Source of the DNA: Knoellia locipacati
GTDB lineage: Bacteria; Actinomycetota; Actinomycetes; Actinomycetales; Dermatophilaceae
Direction of reading: 5' to 3'
DNA length: 64,000 bases
Assembly (NCBI RefSeq): GCF_007992835.1
Contig: NZ_BKBA01000003.1
Coordinates: 124,001 to 188,000, forward strand
Part shown: one piece after another, positions 19,012 to 31,512 of the stretch
Position numbering within the stretch: the stretch's first letter is position 1
How the letters are laid out: every line of letters begins with the position of its first letter
The notes under the pieces: model-generated
Seen by the model: the letters and a program-made list of their open reading frames with translations, nothing else
What the model was told of the DNA's origin: nothing
The model's database searches: none
Position numbers and translations under genes: made by a program

Positions 19012-20199
19012 CTAGCGGCGGCCGGTGACGCGGCGCAGGATCCCCGTGGCCAGGCCGAGGCCGGCCGCGGCGGACGCACCGAGTGCCGCCCCGATCGCGA
19101 GGTTGACCCGGTCGTCGGCCCGCTTCGCGCGTGGTGCCACGACCCGGTCGGTATGCCGGCCGCCCCCGTCCGCGGTCCGCGCCGCGTCCGCTGGGCTCAC
19201 CCCGGAGGCCCTGCTCGCCCGGGAGGCGGACTCCGGCGACGCACCGAGCCACACCGGGTCGGGCACCGTGGGGTCGACGGCTGCCGAGACCGGCAGGGCC
19301 GGACCCTCGGCGAGCTTGGAGCGCTGTCCCTCGCTGAGGTCGGCCAGCGCCCCGGACTCGAGCGAGTTCGCGCTCCACGCAGCGGCGAGCAGGACGATGC
19401 GCGACATGAAGTTCAGCCACGCGAGCAGTCCGACGACGAGGGCGATCGACGCGAAGAGCGGGTTGTTGGTCGTGCCGGCGATGAGGCTCGTGCCGAGGAC
19501 CTTGAGCAGCGTGAGGCCGATCCCGCCGACGACGGCGCCGCCGACGAGGCCGCGCCACGGGACGTCCACCCCGGAGAGCAGCCGGAGCATGACGAGGACG
19601 ACGAGCCCGTCGAGCGCGGCGCCGATGACGAGGGCGATGCCGCGCAGCAGCCACTGCTGGCCCCCGAGACCGATCGCCTCGGCGATCCAGCCGGTGAGTG
19701 CGCTCGCGACACCGGTCACCGCCGCCGAGACGACGATGGCGAACCCGAGCAGGACGAGCACGCCGAGGTCGCGCAGCTTGGTGGTGATGGCGTTGCCGGG
19801 CTCGCCCTCGGCGCCGAAGACCGTGCGGATGCCGTCGCGCAGGGCACCCAGCCAGCCGAGGCCGGCATACAGGAGGCCGGCGAGCCCGACGAGACCTGTG
19901 ATCGTCAGCGCGCCGTCACCGGGCGTCTCGAGCGGGATGATCCCGGAGTCGCCGTCCTTGATGAAGCCCGGCAGCGTCTGGTTGAGGTAGTCGCGGATCT
20001 GGTCCAGCCACTGCTGGTTGTCCTGGAGCAGGACGCCGAAGACGGTGAAGGCCAGGGCCATGACCGGGAAGAGCGAGAAGAACGCGAAGTACGCGATGCC
20101 GCCCGCGAGCAGGTTGCCGCGCGAGTCGCCGTAGCGCTTCCACGCGTGCCAGAGCCGGGTTCGCTGGACGCTGGCCCAGATCGCCTTGAGGCGGTCCAT
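19012..20199 (-). CDS. YihY/virulence factor BrkB family membrane protein
   Basis: 395 residues with about six membrane helices in the first 300, including the family start NLLAGGIAYFAFFSLFPV, then a long charged, low-complexity cytoplasmic tail that ends with one more hydrophobic segment. The tail is longer than in most homologues. The biochemical role of YihY/BrkB proteins is not settled (they were once misnamed RNase BN). The start lies two bases after the stop of the 2'-5' RNA ligase-like gene, so the two are in one minus-strand unit with trpS. Confidence 0.87.
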   Translation of the reverse strand: MDRLKAIWASVQRTRLWHAWKRYGDSRGNLLAGGIAYFAFFSLFPVMALAFTVFGVLLQDNQQWLDQIRDYLNQTLPGFIKDGDSGIIPLETPGDGALTITGLVGLAGLLYAGLGWLGALRDGIRTVFGAEGEPGNAITTKLRDLGVLVLLGFAIVVSAAVTGVASALTGWIAEAIGLGGQQWLLRGIALVIGAALDGLVVLVMLRLLSGVDVPWRGLVGGAVVGGIGLTLLKVLGTSLIAGTTNNPLFASIALVVGLLAWLNFMSRIVLLAAAWSANSLESGALADLSEGQRSKLAEGPALPVSAAVDPTVPDPVWLGASPESASRASRASGVSPADAARTADGGGRHTDRVVAPRAKRADDRVNLAIGAALGASAAAGLGLATGILRRVTGRR

Positions 20200-20201
20200 G
20201 C

Positions 20202-20714
20202 TCAGCCTTCCAGCGCGTACGAGGACAGCGGGCGCCAGACGCCGTCGTCGGTCTGGTGGAACAGCTCGAACGACGTCACGTCAAAGCTGCAGCGGTAGTC
20301 GACGAGCCCGTCGAACGCGACGTCGAGCCGGTCCTCGTCGAGGTGGTGGGCGATCGTCACGTGCGGGTGGTAGTTGAACTCCAGGGTGCGCTCCACCGGT
20401 CCGGAGCGCACGGCCGTCTCAAGAAGCTCGCACTGCGAGATGCCCGAGGACACCTGGACGAACACGACGGGTGACAGCGGCCGGAACGTGCCCGTGCCGG
20501 CGAGCGTCATCCGGAACGGCGCGTGCGCCGCGGCGACGACGCCGAGGTGGGTCTGGAACGCGTCGAGCGACGGCTCGTCGATCTCGGTCGGTGGCAGGAG
20601 GGTGATGTGGGGCGGGATGAACCGGGCCAAGGGGTCCCCGAAGCGTTCGCGCGCGTCCTGCAGCGCCGAGCCATGGGGTTCGGGCACGGTGATGGCCACT
20701 CCGTGGGTGGGCAT
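20202..20714 (-). CDS. 2'-5' RNA ligase / phosphodiesterase-fold (2H) protein
   Basis: 170 residues with the two HxT motifs that define the 2H phosphoesterase fold: H-I-T in PPHITLLPP and H-V-T in HPHVTIAHH. Members include ThpR-type cyclic phosphodiesterases and RNA ligases; the natural substrate here is unknown. The ATG at 20714 is 10 bases after the trpS stop, and the gene ends two bases before the YihY start, so it sits in the middle of a three-gene unit. Confidence 0.85.
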   Translation of the reverse strand: MPTHGVAITVPEPHGSALQDARERFGDPLARFIPPHITLLPPTEIDEPSLDAFQTHLGVVAAAHAPFRMTLAGTGTFRPLSPVVFVQVSSGISQCELLETAVRSGPVERTLEFNYHPHVTIAHHLDEDRLDVAFDGLVDYRCSFDVTSFELFHQTDDGVWRPLSSYALEG

Positions 20715-20724
20715 GCGCTCGACC

Positions 20725-21750
20725 CTATCGGGATGCAGAGGGCAGGAGGCCGACCCGGTCCCGCACACGTTCCATCGTCGCGCGCGCCACGACCCGGGCC
20801 CGCTCGGCACCGGACGCGAGGATCCGGTCGAGCTCGGCGGGGTCGTCGAGCAGCTCGCGCATCCGCGCCTGGAAGGGCTCGACGGCCGCGACGACGACGT
20901 CGGCGACCTCCTTCTTGAGGTCGCCGTAGCCACGACCGGCGAACGCCGCCTCGAGCTCCGGGACCGGTGTGCCGGACAGGATCGAGTGGATGACGAGCAG
21001 GTTGGAGACACCCGGCTTGGTGTCGACGTCGTAGCGGATCTCGGCGTCGGTGTCGGTGACGGCCGACCGGATGTTCTTGGCGATCTTGGCCGGGTCCTGC
21101 ATGAGGTCGATGAGCCCCTTGGGCGACGACCCGGTCTTGCTCATCTTGGCGGTCGGCTCCTGGAGGTCCTGGATCTTGGCCGCGCCCTTGACGATGTAGG
21201 GCTCGGGGACGACGAGCGCCTCACCAAACCGGGTGTTGAAGCGGGTCGCGAGGTCGCGGGTGATCTCGAGGTGCTGGCGTTGGTCCTCACCGACGGGCAC
21301 GAACGCGGCGTCGTACATGAGGATGTCGGCGGCCATGAGCATCGGGTAGGTCAGCAGCCCGACGTTGGCGTTCTGCCCCTTGGCCGTCTTGTCCTTGAAC
21401 TGCGTCATCCGGCGGGCCTCGCCGTCGGCGGTGAGGCAGTTCATGACCCAGCCGAGCTCGGCGTGCTCGGTGATGTGGCTCTGGCAGAACACCGCCGAGC
21501 GCTCGGGGTCCACGCCGCCGGCGATGAACTGTGCCGCGGTGGCGCGGGTGCGGGCGCGCAGCACCGCCGGGTCGGTCGGGACGGTGAGGGCGTGGAGGTC
21601 GGCGACGAAGTAGTAGGCGTCGAACTCGTCCTGCAGCGTCACCCAGTTGACCAGTGCCCCGAGGTAGTTGCCGAGGTGGAGCGAGTCGCTGGTGGGCTGC
21701 ATCCCGGAGAGGATCCGGGGAGCCGCCTGGGGGGTCACGGGTGCGGACAT
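20725..21750 (-). CDS. trpS: Tryptophanyl-tRNA synthetase
   Basis: 341 residues from the ATG at 21750 (another ATG at 21759 is possible). A class I synthetase charging tRNA-Trp. The HIGH-like element is SLHLGNYLG and the KMSKS-like element is [16 protein letters not shown] stretch ends seven bases before the chosen ATG, consistent with a leaderless start. It leads the minus-strand unit with the RNA ligase-like and YihY genes and is divergent from galK. Confidence 0.94.
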   Translation of the reverse strand: MSAPVTPQAAPRILSGMQPTSDSLHLGNYLGALVNWVTLQDEFDAYYFVADLHALTVPTDPAVLRARTRATAAQFIAGGVDPERSAVFCQSHITEHAELGWVMNCLTADGEARRMTQFKDKTAKGQNANVGLLTYPMLMAADILMYDAAFVPVGEDQRQHLEITRDLATRFNTRFGEALVVPEPYIVKGAAKIQDLQEPTAKMSKTGSSPKGLIDLMQDPAKIAKNIRSAVTDTDAEIRYDVDTKPGVSNLLVIHSILSGTPVPELEAAFAGRGYGDLKKEVADVVVAAVEPFQARMRELLDDPAELDRILASGAERARVVARATMERVRDRVGLLPSASR

Positions 21751-21766
21751 GCGCGTCATTGTGTCA

Positions 21767-21784
21767 GGTGGGCCCACCTAGACT
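21767..21784. promoter_or_regulatory. Perfect 14-base palindrome overlapping the galK -10
   Basis: AGGTGGGCCCACCT (21767-21780) is a perfect palindrome. Its right end overlaps TAGACT (21779-21784), a -10 element ending six bases before the galK GTG at 21791. A protein bound here would block the galK promoter and lie close to the trpS start. Confidence 0.5.
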
Positions 21785-21790
21785 CGCACC

Positions 21791-22946
<1,156 letters not shown>

Positions 22947-22960
<14 letters not shown>

Positions 22961-23756
22961 TCTCGTAGTCGACCGTGAGGGCGGCGTGGTCGCTCCACCG
23001 CTGGTCGTATGCCGCCGCGCGGCCGACCTCCGCACGCGTCGCCAGGGCGGCGAGCGGCGCGCTGGCGAACTGGTAGTCGATCCGCCAGCCGGCGTCGTTG
23101 TCGAACGCCTTCCCGCGCCACGACCACCACGTGTAGGGGCCCGGCCCCGGACCGTGCAGCGCCCGGTGGACGTCGACGTAGGCGTGCTCGGCCATCCAGC
23201 GGTCGAGGTGGGCCTGCTCCTCGGGGAGGAAGCCGGACTTGCCGGTGTTGCCCTTCCAGTTCTTGAGGTCGTCCGCGGAGTGGCAGATGTTGAGGTCACC
23301 GGTGAGGACGGCATACCCGTCGTTCGCCGTGAGGGTCTCGAGACGCGAGCCGACGGCGTCGAGGAAGCGCATCTTCTCGTCCTGGCGCGGGGTGCGCGCC
23401 TCACCGGTGTGGACGTAGGTCGAGATGACGGTGACCGGCCCGTCGGGCCCGCGCACGTCGACCTCGACCCACCGCCCGGCGTCGCTGAACTCCACGGGGC
23501 CGATGTCGGTGCTCGTGCGCAGCGGCGGCTGCCGGGTGAGCACGGCGACGCCCGCGTGGCCCTTGGTGCGGCCCGGCGCCGAGGTGACGTGCCAGTCGCC
23601 GAGGCCGCCGTCGGCGAGGACCTGGGCGAGCTGGTCGTCGCGCGCCCTCACCTCCTGGAGAGTGAGGACGTCGGCGTGCTGGGCCCGGAGCCAGTCCAGG
23701 CCACCACGGCGGGCGGCGGCACGGATGCCGTTGACGTTGGCCGAGGTGAGACGCAC
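22947..23756 (-). CDS. xthA: Exodeoxyribonuclease III / AP endonuclease
   Basis: 269 residues, a DNase I-fold nuclease of base excision repair that cuts at abasic sites and trims 3' ends. Motifs: ANVNGIRAA at the start, LQEVRA with the metal-binding Glu, TGDLNICHS, and the terminal WSDHAALTVDYE carrying the catalytic Asp-His pair. The GTG start lies six bases after TAGGCT on the minus strand (23763-23768), so the transcript is probably leaderless. Convergent overlap of 14 bases with galK. Confidence 0.94.
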
Positions 23757-23762
23757 CGGAGA

Positions 23763-23768
23763 AGCCTA
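23763..23768 (-). promoter_or_regulatory. Leaderless -10 element of xthA
   Basis: TAGGCT on the minus strand, ending six bases before the GTG start. Confidence 0.55.
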
Positions 23769-23851
23769 GATGAGGGGTGAACGCGCAGTTCAACGTCCGC
23801 GACCCGAGTGTTCACAGTTCCCGGTCAGGAGACTTGCATAGGGTGAGGGGC

Positions 23852-24436
23852 ATGTCAGCAGTGAGCGGTCCCGACGTCACCAACGGCCGCATCCTCGTGG
23901 TGTGCACCGGCAACATCTGCCGCTCCCCCTACATCGAGCGGGTCCTCGCACGCGAGCTCTCCGGCACGGGGATCGCGGTGTCGAGCGCCGGCACCGGCGC
24001 CCTCGTGGGCTCCCCGGTCGACCCCGAGTCCGCCCAGCGCCTCGTCGCCGTGGGCGCCAACGCCGAGGGGTTCGCCGCCCGCCAGATCACCCGCGAGATC
24101 GTCGCGGCCTCCGACCTCATCATCGGCGCGACGCGCGAGCACCTGTCCGAGGTCGTGCCGCTGCACCCGCGGGCGCTGCGCTACTCGTTCGCCCTCCATG
24201 ACCTCGGCGACCTGCTCGCCGACGTGACGCCGCAGGAGATCGCCGCCGCTCCCGGCCACAACCGGGTGGCCAAGGTGGCCGCTGCAGCGATCGGTCGGCG
24301 CGGCATCGTCAACCCGCGGCTGCCCGAGCAGTCCGGCATCGTCGACCCCTACCGCCAGTCTCCCGAGGTCTTCGACCAGATGGTCACCGAGATCTCCGCC
24401 TCGCTCCCCGCGGTCGTCGCGGCGCTGCGCCACTGA
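23852..24436 (+). CDS. Low-molecular-weight protein tyrosine phosphatase
   Basis: 194 residues. The P-loop CTGNICRSP (CX5R) is near residues 18-26, and the general-acid loop DPYRQSPEVF is near the C-terminus; both are needed for Cys-based phosphatases. In polysaccharide loci this enzyme (Wzb-like) dephosphorylates the BY-kinase, encoded here just downstream in the opposite direction and separated by a hairpin. The ATG at 23852 has both a ribosome-like gggtgagggg and a TAGGGT -10 (23839-23844) seven bases away, so leadered and leaderless starts are both possible. Confidence 0.9.
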   Translation: MSAVSGPDVTNGRILVVCTGNICRSPYIERVLARELSGTGIAVSSAGTGALVGSPVDPESAQRLVAVGANAEGFAARQITREIVAASDLIIGATREHLSEVVPLHPRALRYSFALHDLGDLLADVTPQEIAAAPGHNRVAKVAAAAIGRRGIVNPRLPEQSGIVDPYRQSPEVFDQMVTEISASLPAVVAALRH

Positions 24437-24454
24437 CGCCGGCCCCGGACACAG

Positions 24455-24496
24455 ACGCAGGGACGCCCACGGCCTGAGCCGTGGGCGTCCCTGCGT
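24455..24496. terminator. Strong bidirectional hairpin terminator
   Basis: Perfect 19-base arms (24455-24473 and 24478-24496) around a four-base loop, between the convergent phosphatase and BY-kinase genes. Confidence 0.85.
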
Positions 24497-24514
24497 GCCG
24501 GGTCGAGCGGTGAC

Positions 24515-25966
24515 TCAGCTCCCGACGAGATCCTTGCGGGGACGGGTCGTCGTGTCGTCCTGACCGCGACGACGGCGACCGCTCTTCTCGCTGCGCTTGC
24601 TCGAGGGCTGGCCCTCCGGGCGGTACTCGTAGCGGTAGTCGTAGTAGCCGCCGCGCGACTGGCGCGGGATGCGGTTGAGCACGACACCCAGGACGGTGCC
24701 GTTGACCGTCTCGAACGTCTCGAGCGCGTGGTCGAACTGGTCCTTGGTGACGACGCCGCTGCCGGCCACGATGATGGCACCGTCGGCGAGGCGGGTGAGG
24801 ACCGTCGAGTCGGTCACGGGCAGCACCGGGGCACCGTCGATGAGGACGTAGTCGAAGCGGCGGCGCAGCTCGTCGAGCGTGTTGCGCATCGACGTGGAGC
24901 CGAGCAGCTCGCTGGGGTTGGGCGGCGAGGCGCCCGCGCCGAGCACGGTGAGCGAGTGCGCACCGAACGGCTGGAGCACGTCGTCGAGCTCGTAGCGGCC
25001 GATGAGCACGTCGGTGAGACCGACGGAGCCCTCGAGCCCGAGGTAGGTCAGCAGACGCGGGCGGCGGAGGTCACCCTCGACGACGCAGACGCTGGCGCCC
25101 GACTCGGCCATGGCCAGCGCGAGGTTCGCGGTCGTCGTCGACTTGCCCTCACCGGCGATCGACGAGGTGACGACGAGGACGCGGGGGTGGTTGGCGGCGT
25201 CGACGAACTGGAGGTTCGTGCGCAGCGACCGAAAGGCCTCGGCGCGCCCGGAGAGCGGGTCGGCCTGGATGATGAGCGGGTGCTTCTCGGCGTCGGCGTC
25301 GAACGGGATCCCGCCGAGGACGACGGCGTCGGTCATGGCCTCGACGTCCTCCTTGGTGCGGAGCTTGGTGTCGAGCATCTGCTTGACCACCGCGGCGGCG
25401 AAGCCCGCGAGGAGTCCGAGCACGAGCCCGAGGGCGAGGTTGCGCGCAGGACGAGGACTCACGGGCGAGGAGGCCACCGAGGGCTCTCGCACGACGGTGA
25501 CCTTGACCGGACTGTCGGCGTCTGCGCTCACTCGCTCGAGGTCGTCCACCATCTTCGGAAATTCCGCTGAGATGGCTTGAGCGATGTCGCGCGCCTTGGT
25601 GGCGTCGGGGTCCGTGACCGACACATCGATGAGGACGGTGTCCGGTGGCGTAGTCGCGGTGATCTTGCCGGCGAGTCCCCCGGGCGTGTCGCTCGCCCCT
25701 GACTTGGCGATGACCGGGTCGAGGAGGCGCGGGGTCTTGAGCAGCTGGCTGTAGGACTTCACACGCTGTTGGGTGAACGTCGAACCCACGGCGAGCTGAG
25801 TGCTGCTCGCCGAGTCCGCGGTGGACACGAAGAACTGGGTGCTGGACGTGTACAGGGGGGTCGAGATCAGCGTCAGCCCGGCCGCGAGGGCGAGCACGAC
25901 GAGTGAGACAGCGACCAGAGTGCGCCAGCGACGGCGTACTATCTGCACGTAACTCATCAGGTCCAA
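24515..25966 (-). CDS. wzc: BY-kinase / polysaccharide co-polymerase (Wzc-like)
   Basis: 483 residues. An N-terminal Wzz domain lies between two membrane helices (about 16-34 and 177-195), followed by a cytoplasmic tyrosine kinase with Walker A SSIAGEGKSTTT, Walker A' VVEGDLRRPR and Walker B VLIDGAPVL, then a C-terminal tyrosine cluster GGYYDYRYEYRPE and a basic tail. Cycling phosphorylation of that cluster controls polymer length. The TTG at 25966 is preferred to the ATG at 25957 because gagga lies six bases before it. A TACTGT -10 candidate (26012-26017, minus strand) would give a ~40-base leader. The phosphatase partner lies convergently downstream. Confidence 0.9.
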   Translation of the reverse strand: MDLMSYVQIVRRRWRTLVAVSLVVLALAAGLTLISTPLYTSSTQFFVSTADSASSTQLAVGSTFTQQRVKSYSQLLKTPRLLDPVIAKSGASDTPGGLAGKITATTPPDTVLIDVSVTDPDATKARDIAQAISAEFPKMVDDLERVSADADSPVKVTVVREPSVASSPVSPRPARNLALGLVLGLLAGFAAAVVKQMLDTKLRTKEDVEAMTDAVVLGGIPFDADAEKHPLIIQADPLSGRAEAFRSLRTNLQFVDAANHPRVLVVTSSIAGEGKSTTTANLALAMAESGASVCVVEGDLRRPRLLTYLGLEGSVGLTDVLIGRYELDDVLQPFGAHSLTVLGAGASPPNPSELLGSTSMRNTLDELRRRFDYVLIDGAPVLPVTDSTVLTRLADGAIIVAGSGVVTKDQFDHALETFETVNGTVLGVVLNRIPRQSRGGYYDYRYEYRPEGQPSSKRSEKSGRRRRGQDDTTTRPRKDLVGS

Positions 25967-26107
25967 GGGGCATCCTCACATGGGTGGCCGCGCGGCCATG
26001 GGTTCAACGCAACAGTACCTGCCGCACTCGACGACTGCCGCGCGGGAAGTTTGGGGGCAAGCCCTCGTCCCGGCGCACCCCCGACGACAGATGGAGCGAT
26101 CACACCC

Positions 26108-27915
<1,808 letters not shown>

Positions 27916-27919
<4 letters not shown>

Positions 27920-29064
27920 GCGAGCGGATCCACCTCTCGCGAGCCCACGTCACCGACGTCGAGGAGAAGTACGTCCTCGAGGCCCTGCGCTCCGGCTGGG
28001 TCGCCCCCCTTGGACCCATGGTCGACCGCTTCGAGCGCGAGGTCGCCGAGCGCAGCGGCGTCGCCGGGGCGCTCGCGCTCTCGTCCGGCACCGCCGCCCT
28101 GCACCTGGCACTGCTCGAGCTCGGCGCCGGCCCCGACACCGTCGTCGTCCTGCCCTCGATGACCTTCGCCGCCTCGGCCAACGCCGTCGCCTACACCGGC
28201 GCGGAGCCGGTGTTCGTCGACTCGACCGACGACGCCAACGTCGACGTCGACCTCCTCGTCGAGACGGTCGAGACGCTGCTCTCCGAGGGCCGCACGGTCA
28301 CCGCAGTGATGACCGTCGACCTCTTCGGGCGCTGCTGCGACTACACCGCGCTCGGTGACCGCCTCGAGCGCCTCGGAGTGCCGCTGGTCGAGGACGCCGC
28401 CGAGGCCCTGGGCGCGAGCCACGCCGGCCGCCCCGCCGGCTCGTTCGGCCGGGCCGCGGCGCTGTCGTTCAACGGCAACAAGATCATGACCACCTCGGGT
28501 GGCGGGATGCTGCTCAGCGACGACCTCGAGCTCCTGGCCCGGGCCCGCTACCTCTCGACTCAGGCGCGCCAGCCCGCAGCCTGGTACGAGCACACCGAGA
28601 TCGGCTACAACTACCGGATGTCCAACATCCTCGCGGCGTTGGGCGTCGGTCAGCTCGAGCGCCTCGACTCGATGATCGGGCGTCGCCGCGAGATCCGCCG
28701 TCGCTACACCGCCGGGTTCGCCGACATCGAAGGCTTGACCTTCCTCGGTCGAGGCGCCGACGGTGACGCCTCCGGCGAGGCCAACGACAACCACTGGCTC
28801 ACCTGCATCTCGCTGGACCCGGACAGCGTCGCCGTCGACCCGACCACGCTCATGGCAGGTCTGGACGCCGCCGGCATCGAGGCGCGCCACCTGTGGAAGC
28901 CGATGCACCTCCAGCCGATCCACGCCGACCGCCGCGCCGCCCTCACCGGGGTGAGCGAGCGTCTCTTCGCCACGGGCGTGACCCTGCCCTCCGGTTCCGA
29001 GCTCGGTGACGAGCAGATCGACCGAGTGATCGCGGAGACGCGGCGGCTCCTGCTCGCGTCATGA
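27916..29064 (+). CDS. pglE: DegT/DnrJ/EryC1 aminotransferase, PglE-like
   Basis: 382 residues, a PLP-dependent sugar aminotransferase. The PLP lysine is in SFNGNKIMTTSGGG; DAAEALGASH and the GYNYRMSNI substrate loop are typical of the family. By position between PglF-type and PglC/PglD-type genes it should convert the 4-keto sugar to UDP-4-amino-4,6-dideoxy-GlcNAc (UDP-N-acetylbacillosamine precursor). The GTG overlaps the preceding stop (GTGA). Related enzymes making GDP-perosamine or UDP-4-amino-altrose are less likely given the neighbours. Confidence 0.87.
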
Positions 29065-29675
29065 GCCGGATCGACCGCAAGCGGGTCTTCGACCTCGTCG
29101 TCACGACGCCTGCCCTGGTGCTCTCCCTCCCGGTGCAGGCCGCCGTCGCCGTCGCCGTGCGCCGCAAGCTCGGCTCGCCCGTCCTCTTCGCGCAGGAGCG
29201 GCCCGGCCTCGACGGCGAGGTCTTCGTCATGCGCAAGTTCCGCACGATGCTCGAACCCGACCCCGCCAAGGGCCTGATCTCCGACGCCGACCGGCTCACG
29301 CCGTTCGGCGTCTTCCTGAGGTCCACGAGCCTGGACGAGCTCCCCACCCTCTGGAACATCGTGCGCGGAGACATGTCGGTCGTCGGGCCGCGCCCGCTGC
29401 TCGTGCGCTACCTCGAGCGCTACTCCCCCGAGCAGGCCCGCAGGCACGAGGTGCGCCCCGGCCTGACCGGGCTCGCCCAGGTGAGCGGCCGCAATGCCAC
29501 GAGCTGGGAGCAGCGCCTCGCCCTCGACGTCGAGTACGTCGACACCCACACCCTGCGGGGCGACCTCGCCATCATCGCCCGCACGGTGCGTGCCGTCCTC
29601 AAGCGTGACGGCATCGCGGCCGAAGGCGACGTGACGATGCCCGAGTTCATGGGTGAGGGGGGCGGCCGCGCATGA
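29061..29675 (+). CDS. pglC: Initiating sugar-phosphate transferase, PglC-type monotopic PGT
   Basis: 204 residues, the short form of the bacterial sugar transferase family: one N-terminal re-entrant hydrophobic helix (about 10-30), then the catalytic domain with KFRTM, LDELPTLWNIVRGDMS and VVGPRPLL. Members move a sugar-1-phosphate from UDP-sugar to undecaprenyl phosphate at the inner membrane face, the first step of repeat-unit assembly. The small size and neighbouring pglF/E/D genes suggest di-N-acetylbacillosamine phosphate as the sugar moved. ATGA overlaps on both sides. Confidence 0.88.
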   Translation: MSRIDRKRVFDLVVTTPALVLSLPVQAAVAVAVRRKLGSPVLFAQERPGLDGEVFVMRKFRTMLEPDPAKGLISDADRLTPFGVFLRSTSLDELPTLWNIVRGDMSVVGPRPLLVRYLERYSPEQARRHEVRPGLTGLAQVSGRNATSWEQRLALDVEYVDTHTLRGDLAIIARTVRAVLKRDGIAAEGDVTMPEFMGEGGGRA

Positions 29676-30295
29676 GCGCACGCCTCGTCATCGTCGGCGC
29701 CGGCGGGTTCGCCCGAGAGACCACGGAGATCGCCCGCCGCGCCTACCCGGGCCTGGCCCTGGCCTTCGTCGACGACGCCCCGAGCCACGACGCGCTGCGG
29801 CTCATGGCCGGGCACGGCGCGACCTCACTCGGCACCCTCGACGCGTGGGTCCCCGATCCGCACGACACCTGCGTCATCGCCATCGGAGACCCGGCAGCGC
29901 GAGCCTCGATCGCCGCCTGCCTCGCGGACCGGGGCGCGCGCTTCGCGGTGCTCGTGCACCCGGACGCGACAGTCGCCGACTCCGCGGTCCTCGAGCCCGG
30001 CGTCGTCATCGCCCCCGGCGCGAGGGTCAGCGCGGACGTCATCCTCGGCAGCCACGTGCACGTCGACCAGAACGCCACCATCGGCCACGACACGCGGGTC
30101 GGCGCCTGCGCCCGGCTCAACCCCGCCGCCTGCATCTCGGGCAACGTGTCGATCGGCGAGCGCGCCTACATCGGCGCCGCCGCGGTCGTGCTCCAAGGAC
30201 TCGTCGTCGGTGACGGCAGCACCGTCGGAGCAGGGGCCGTCGTCGTCCGCGACACGCCCCAGGACACCGTCGTCAAGGGGGTGCCGGCCCGATGA
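29672..30295 (+). CDS. pglD: Sugar O/N-acetyltransferase, PglD/NeuD-type
   Basis: 207 residues. An N-terminal nucleotide-sugar binding half (VIVGAGGFARE) is followed by a left-handed beta-helix of hexapeptide repeats (for example VVIAPGARVSADV and IGHDTRVGACARL), containing the catalytic His of NATIGHD. It matches the PglD/NeuD family that acetylates the 4-amino group of UDP-amino-dideoxy-GlcNAc using acetyl-CoA. With PglF and PglE it completes UDP-N,N'-diacetylbacillosamine synthesis. Confidence 0.87.
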   Translation: MSARLVIVGAGGFARETTEIARRAYPGLALAFVDDAPSHDALRLMAGHGATSLGTLDAWVPDPHDTCVIAIGDPAARASIAACLADRGARFAVLVHPDATVADSAVLEPGVVIAPGARVSADVILGSHVHVDQNATIGHDTRVGACARLNPAACISGNVSIGERAYIGAAAVVLQGLVVGDGSTVGAGAVVVRDTPQDTVVKGVPAR

Positions 30296-31512
30296 GGATC
30301 GGCTACATCACCCAGTGGTTCCCGCCCGAGCCCGGCACCCACGTGGCCGCCGGCATCGCGACCGGTCTCGCCGAGCGAGGCCACGAGGTCGACGTCATCA
30401 CGGGCTTCCCGAACTACCCGACGGGCCGCATCCAGGAGGGCTGGAAGCAGCAGTCCTACCTCCGCGAGGAGTACGCACCCGGCGTCACGCTGCACCGCAG
30501 CCCCCTCTACGCCAGCCACGACAAGAGCGCCGTGCACCGCATGGGCAACTACCTGAGCTTCGCGGCCTCGGCGACGATGACGGCGAACCTTCGCGTGCCG
30601 CGGCCCGACGCCTGGCTCGTCTACTCGTCGCCGGCGACGGCAGCCGTGCCCGCCCTGCTCGCCCGCCGTGGCCGCCGCGCACCGATCTGCCTGCACATGC
30701 AGGACCTGTGGCCCGACAGCGTCACCGGCAGCCACTTCGTCGAGGGCCGCACCCTCAAGGCGATGGAGCGCGCGCTCCACGTCTTCACCAACGCGTCCTA
30801 CCGGGTCGCGAGCCGCATCGGCGTCATCGCGCCGAGCATGGAGCACATCCTCGTCGACCGTGGTGTCCCGGCCGACAAGATCCGCTGGGTCCCGAACTGG
30901 AGCGACAGCGCCCAGGTGGCGGACAGCAGCGAGCGCCGCGCACTCGGCCTGCCCGAGGGCCCTCTCTTCCTGTATGCCGGCAACCTCGGCACGCTCCAGG
31001 GCCTCCTTCCGCTCGTCGAGGCCTTCAAGGAGGTCCCCGAGGCGCAGCTCGTCCTCATGGGCGACGGCATCGAGAAGGACGAGCTCACCCGCGCCGCGCA
31101 GGCCGCACCGGCGGGCAACGTGCACGTCCACGACAGCGTCCCGTCCGACGTCGTCGGCCGACACCTCAGCTCCGCCGACGTCCTCGTCGTCTCGCTCCAG
31201 GACTCCCCCCTGCTCCGGGCCACGATGCCGAGCAAGGTGCAGTCCTCGCTGGCGGCCGGCAAGCCGATCCTCGTGCACGGCGCCGGTGACGTCGCCGATG
31301 TCGTGACCGACTCCGGTGCCGGCGTGGCCGTGACGCCGGGCAACCACCGTGAGGTGGCACACGGCATACGCACGCTGGCGACATCGCCCCAGACCTGGGC
31401 GCGCAGGGGCGCCGCGGCGAGGCGGCACTACGAAAACATCTTCGCTCCGGACGTGGGTCTTTCGCGTCTGGAGAGCATGGTCCTCGAGGCCGCGACGAAA
31501 GGGCAGCAATGA
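30292..31512 (+). CDS. wbuB: GT4 glycosyltransferase, WbuB-like
   Basis: 406 residues in a GT-B fold with QWFPPEPGTHVAAGIA at the N-terminus, SPPLYAS-type loop, LYAGNLGTLQGL and PSKVQSSLAAGKPILV in the donor half. It resembles WbuB-type transferases, which add N-acetyl-L-fucosamine. The capE-F-G genes immediately downstream make UDP-L-FucNAc, so this enzyme probably places L-FucNAc on the lipid-linked bacillosamine. Donor identity is inferred from context. Four-base overlaps with both neighbours. Confidence 0.78.
   Translation: MRIGYITQWFPPEPGTHVAAGIATGLAERGHEVDVITGFPNYPTGRIQEGWKQQSYLREEYAPGVTLHRSPLYASHDKSAVHRMGNYLSFAASATMTANLRVPRPDAWLVYSSPATAAVPALLARRGRRAPICLHMQDLWPDSVTGSHFVEGRTLKAMERALHVFTNASYRVASRIGVIAPSMEHILVDRGVPADKIRWVPNWSDSAQVADSSERRALGLPEGPLFLYAGNLGTLQGLLPLVEAFKEVPEAQLVLMGDGIEKDELTRAAQAAPAGNVHVHDSVPSDVVGRHLSSADVLVVSLQDSPLLRATMPSKVQSSLAAGKPILVHGAGDVADVVTDSGAGVAVTPGNHREVAHGIRTLATSPQTWARRGAAARRHYENIFAPDVGLSRLESMVLEAATKGQQ

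Noticed and set aside
26051-26107. Upstream TTG start extending the pglF-type gene
   Set aside because: The added residues are a Pro/Gly-rich stretch unlike PglF N-termini, and the GTG at 26108 has a ribosome-like ggag; kept only as an alternative.
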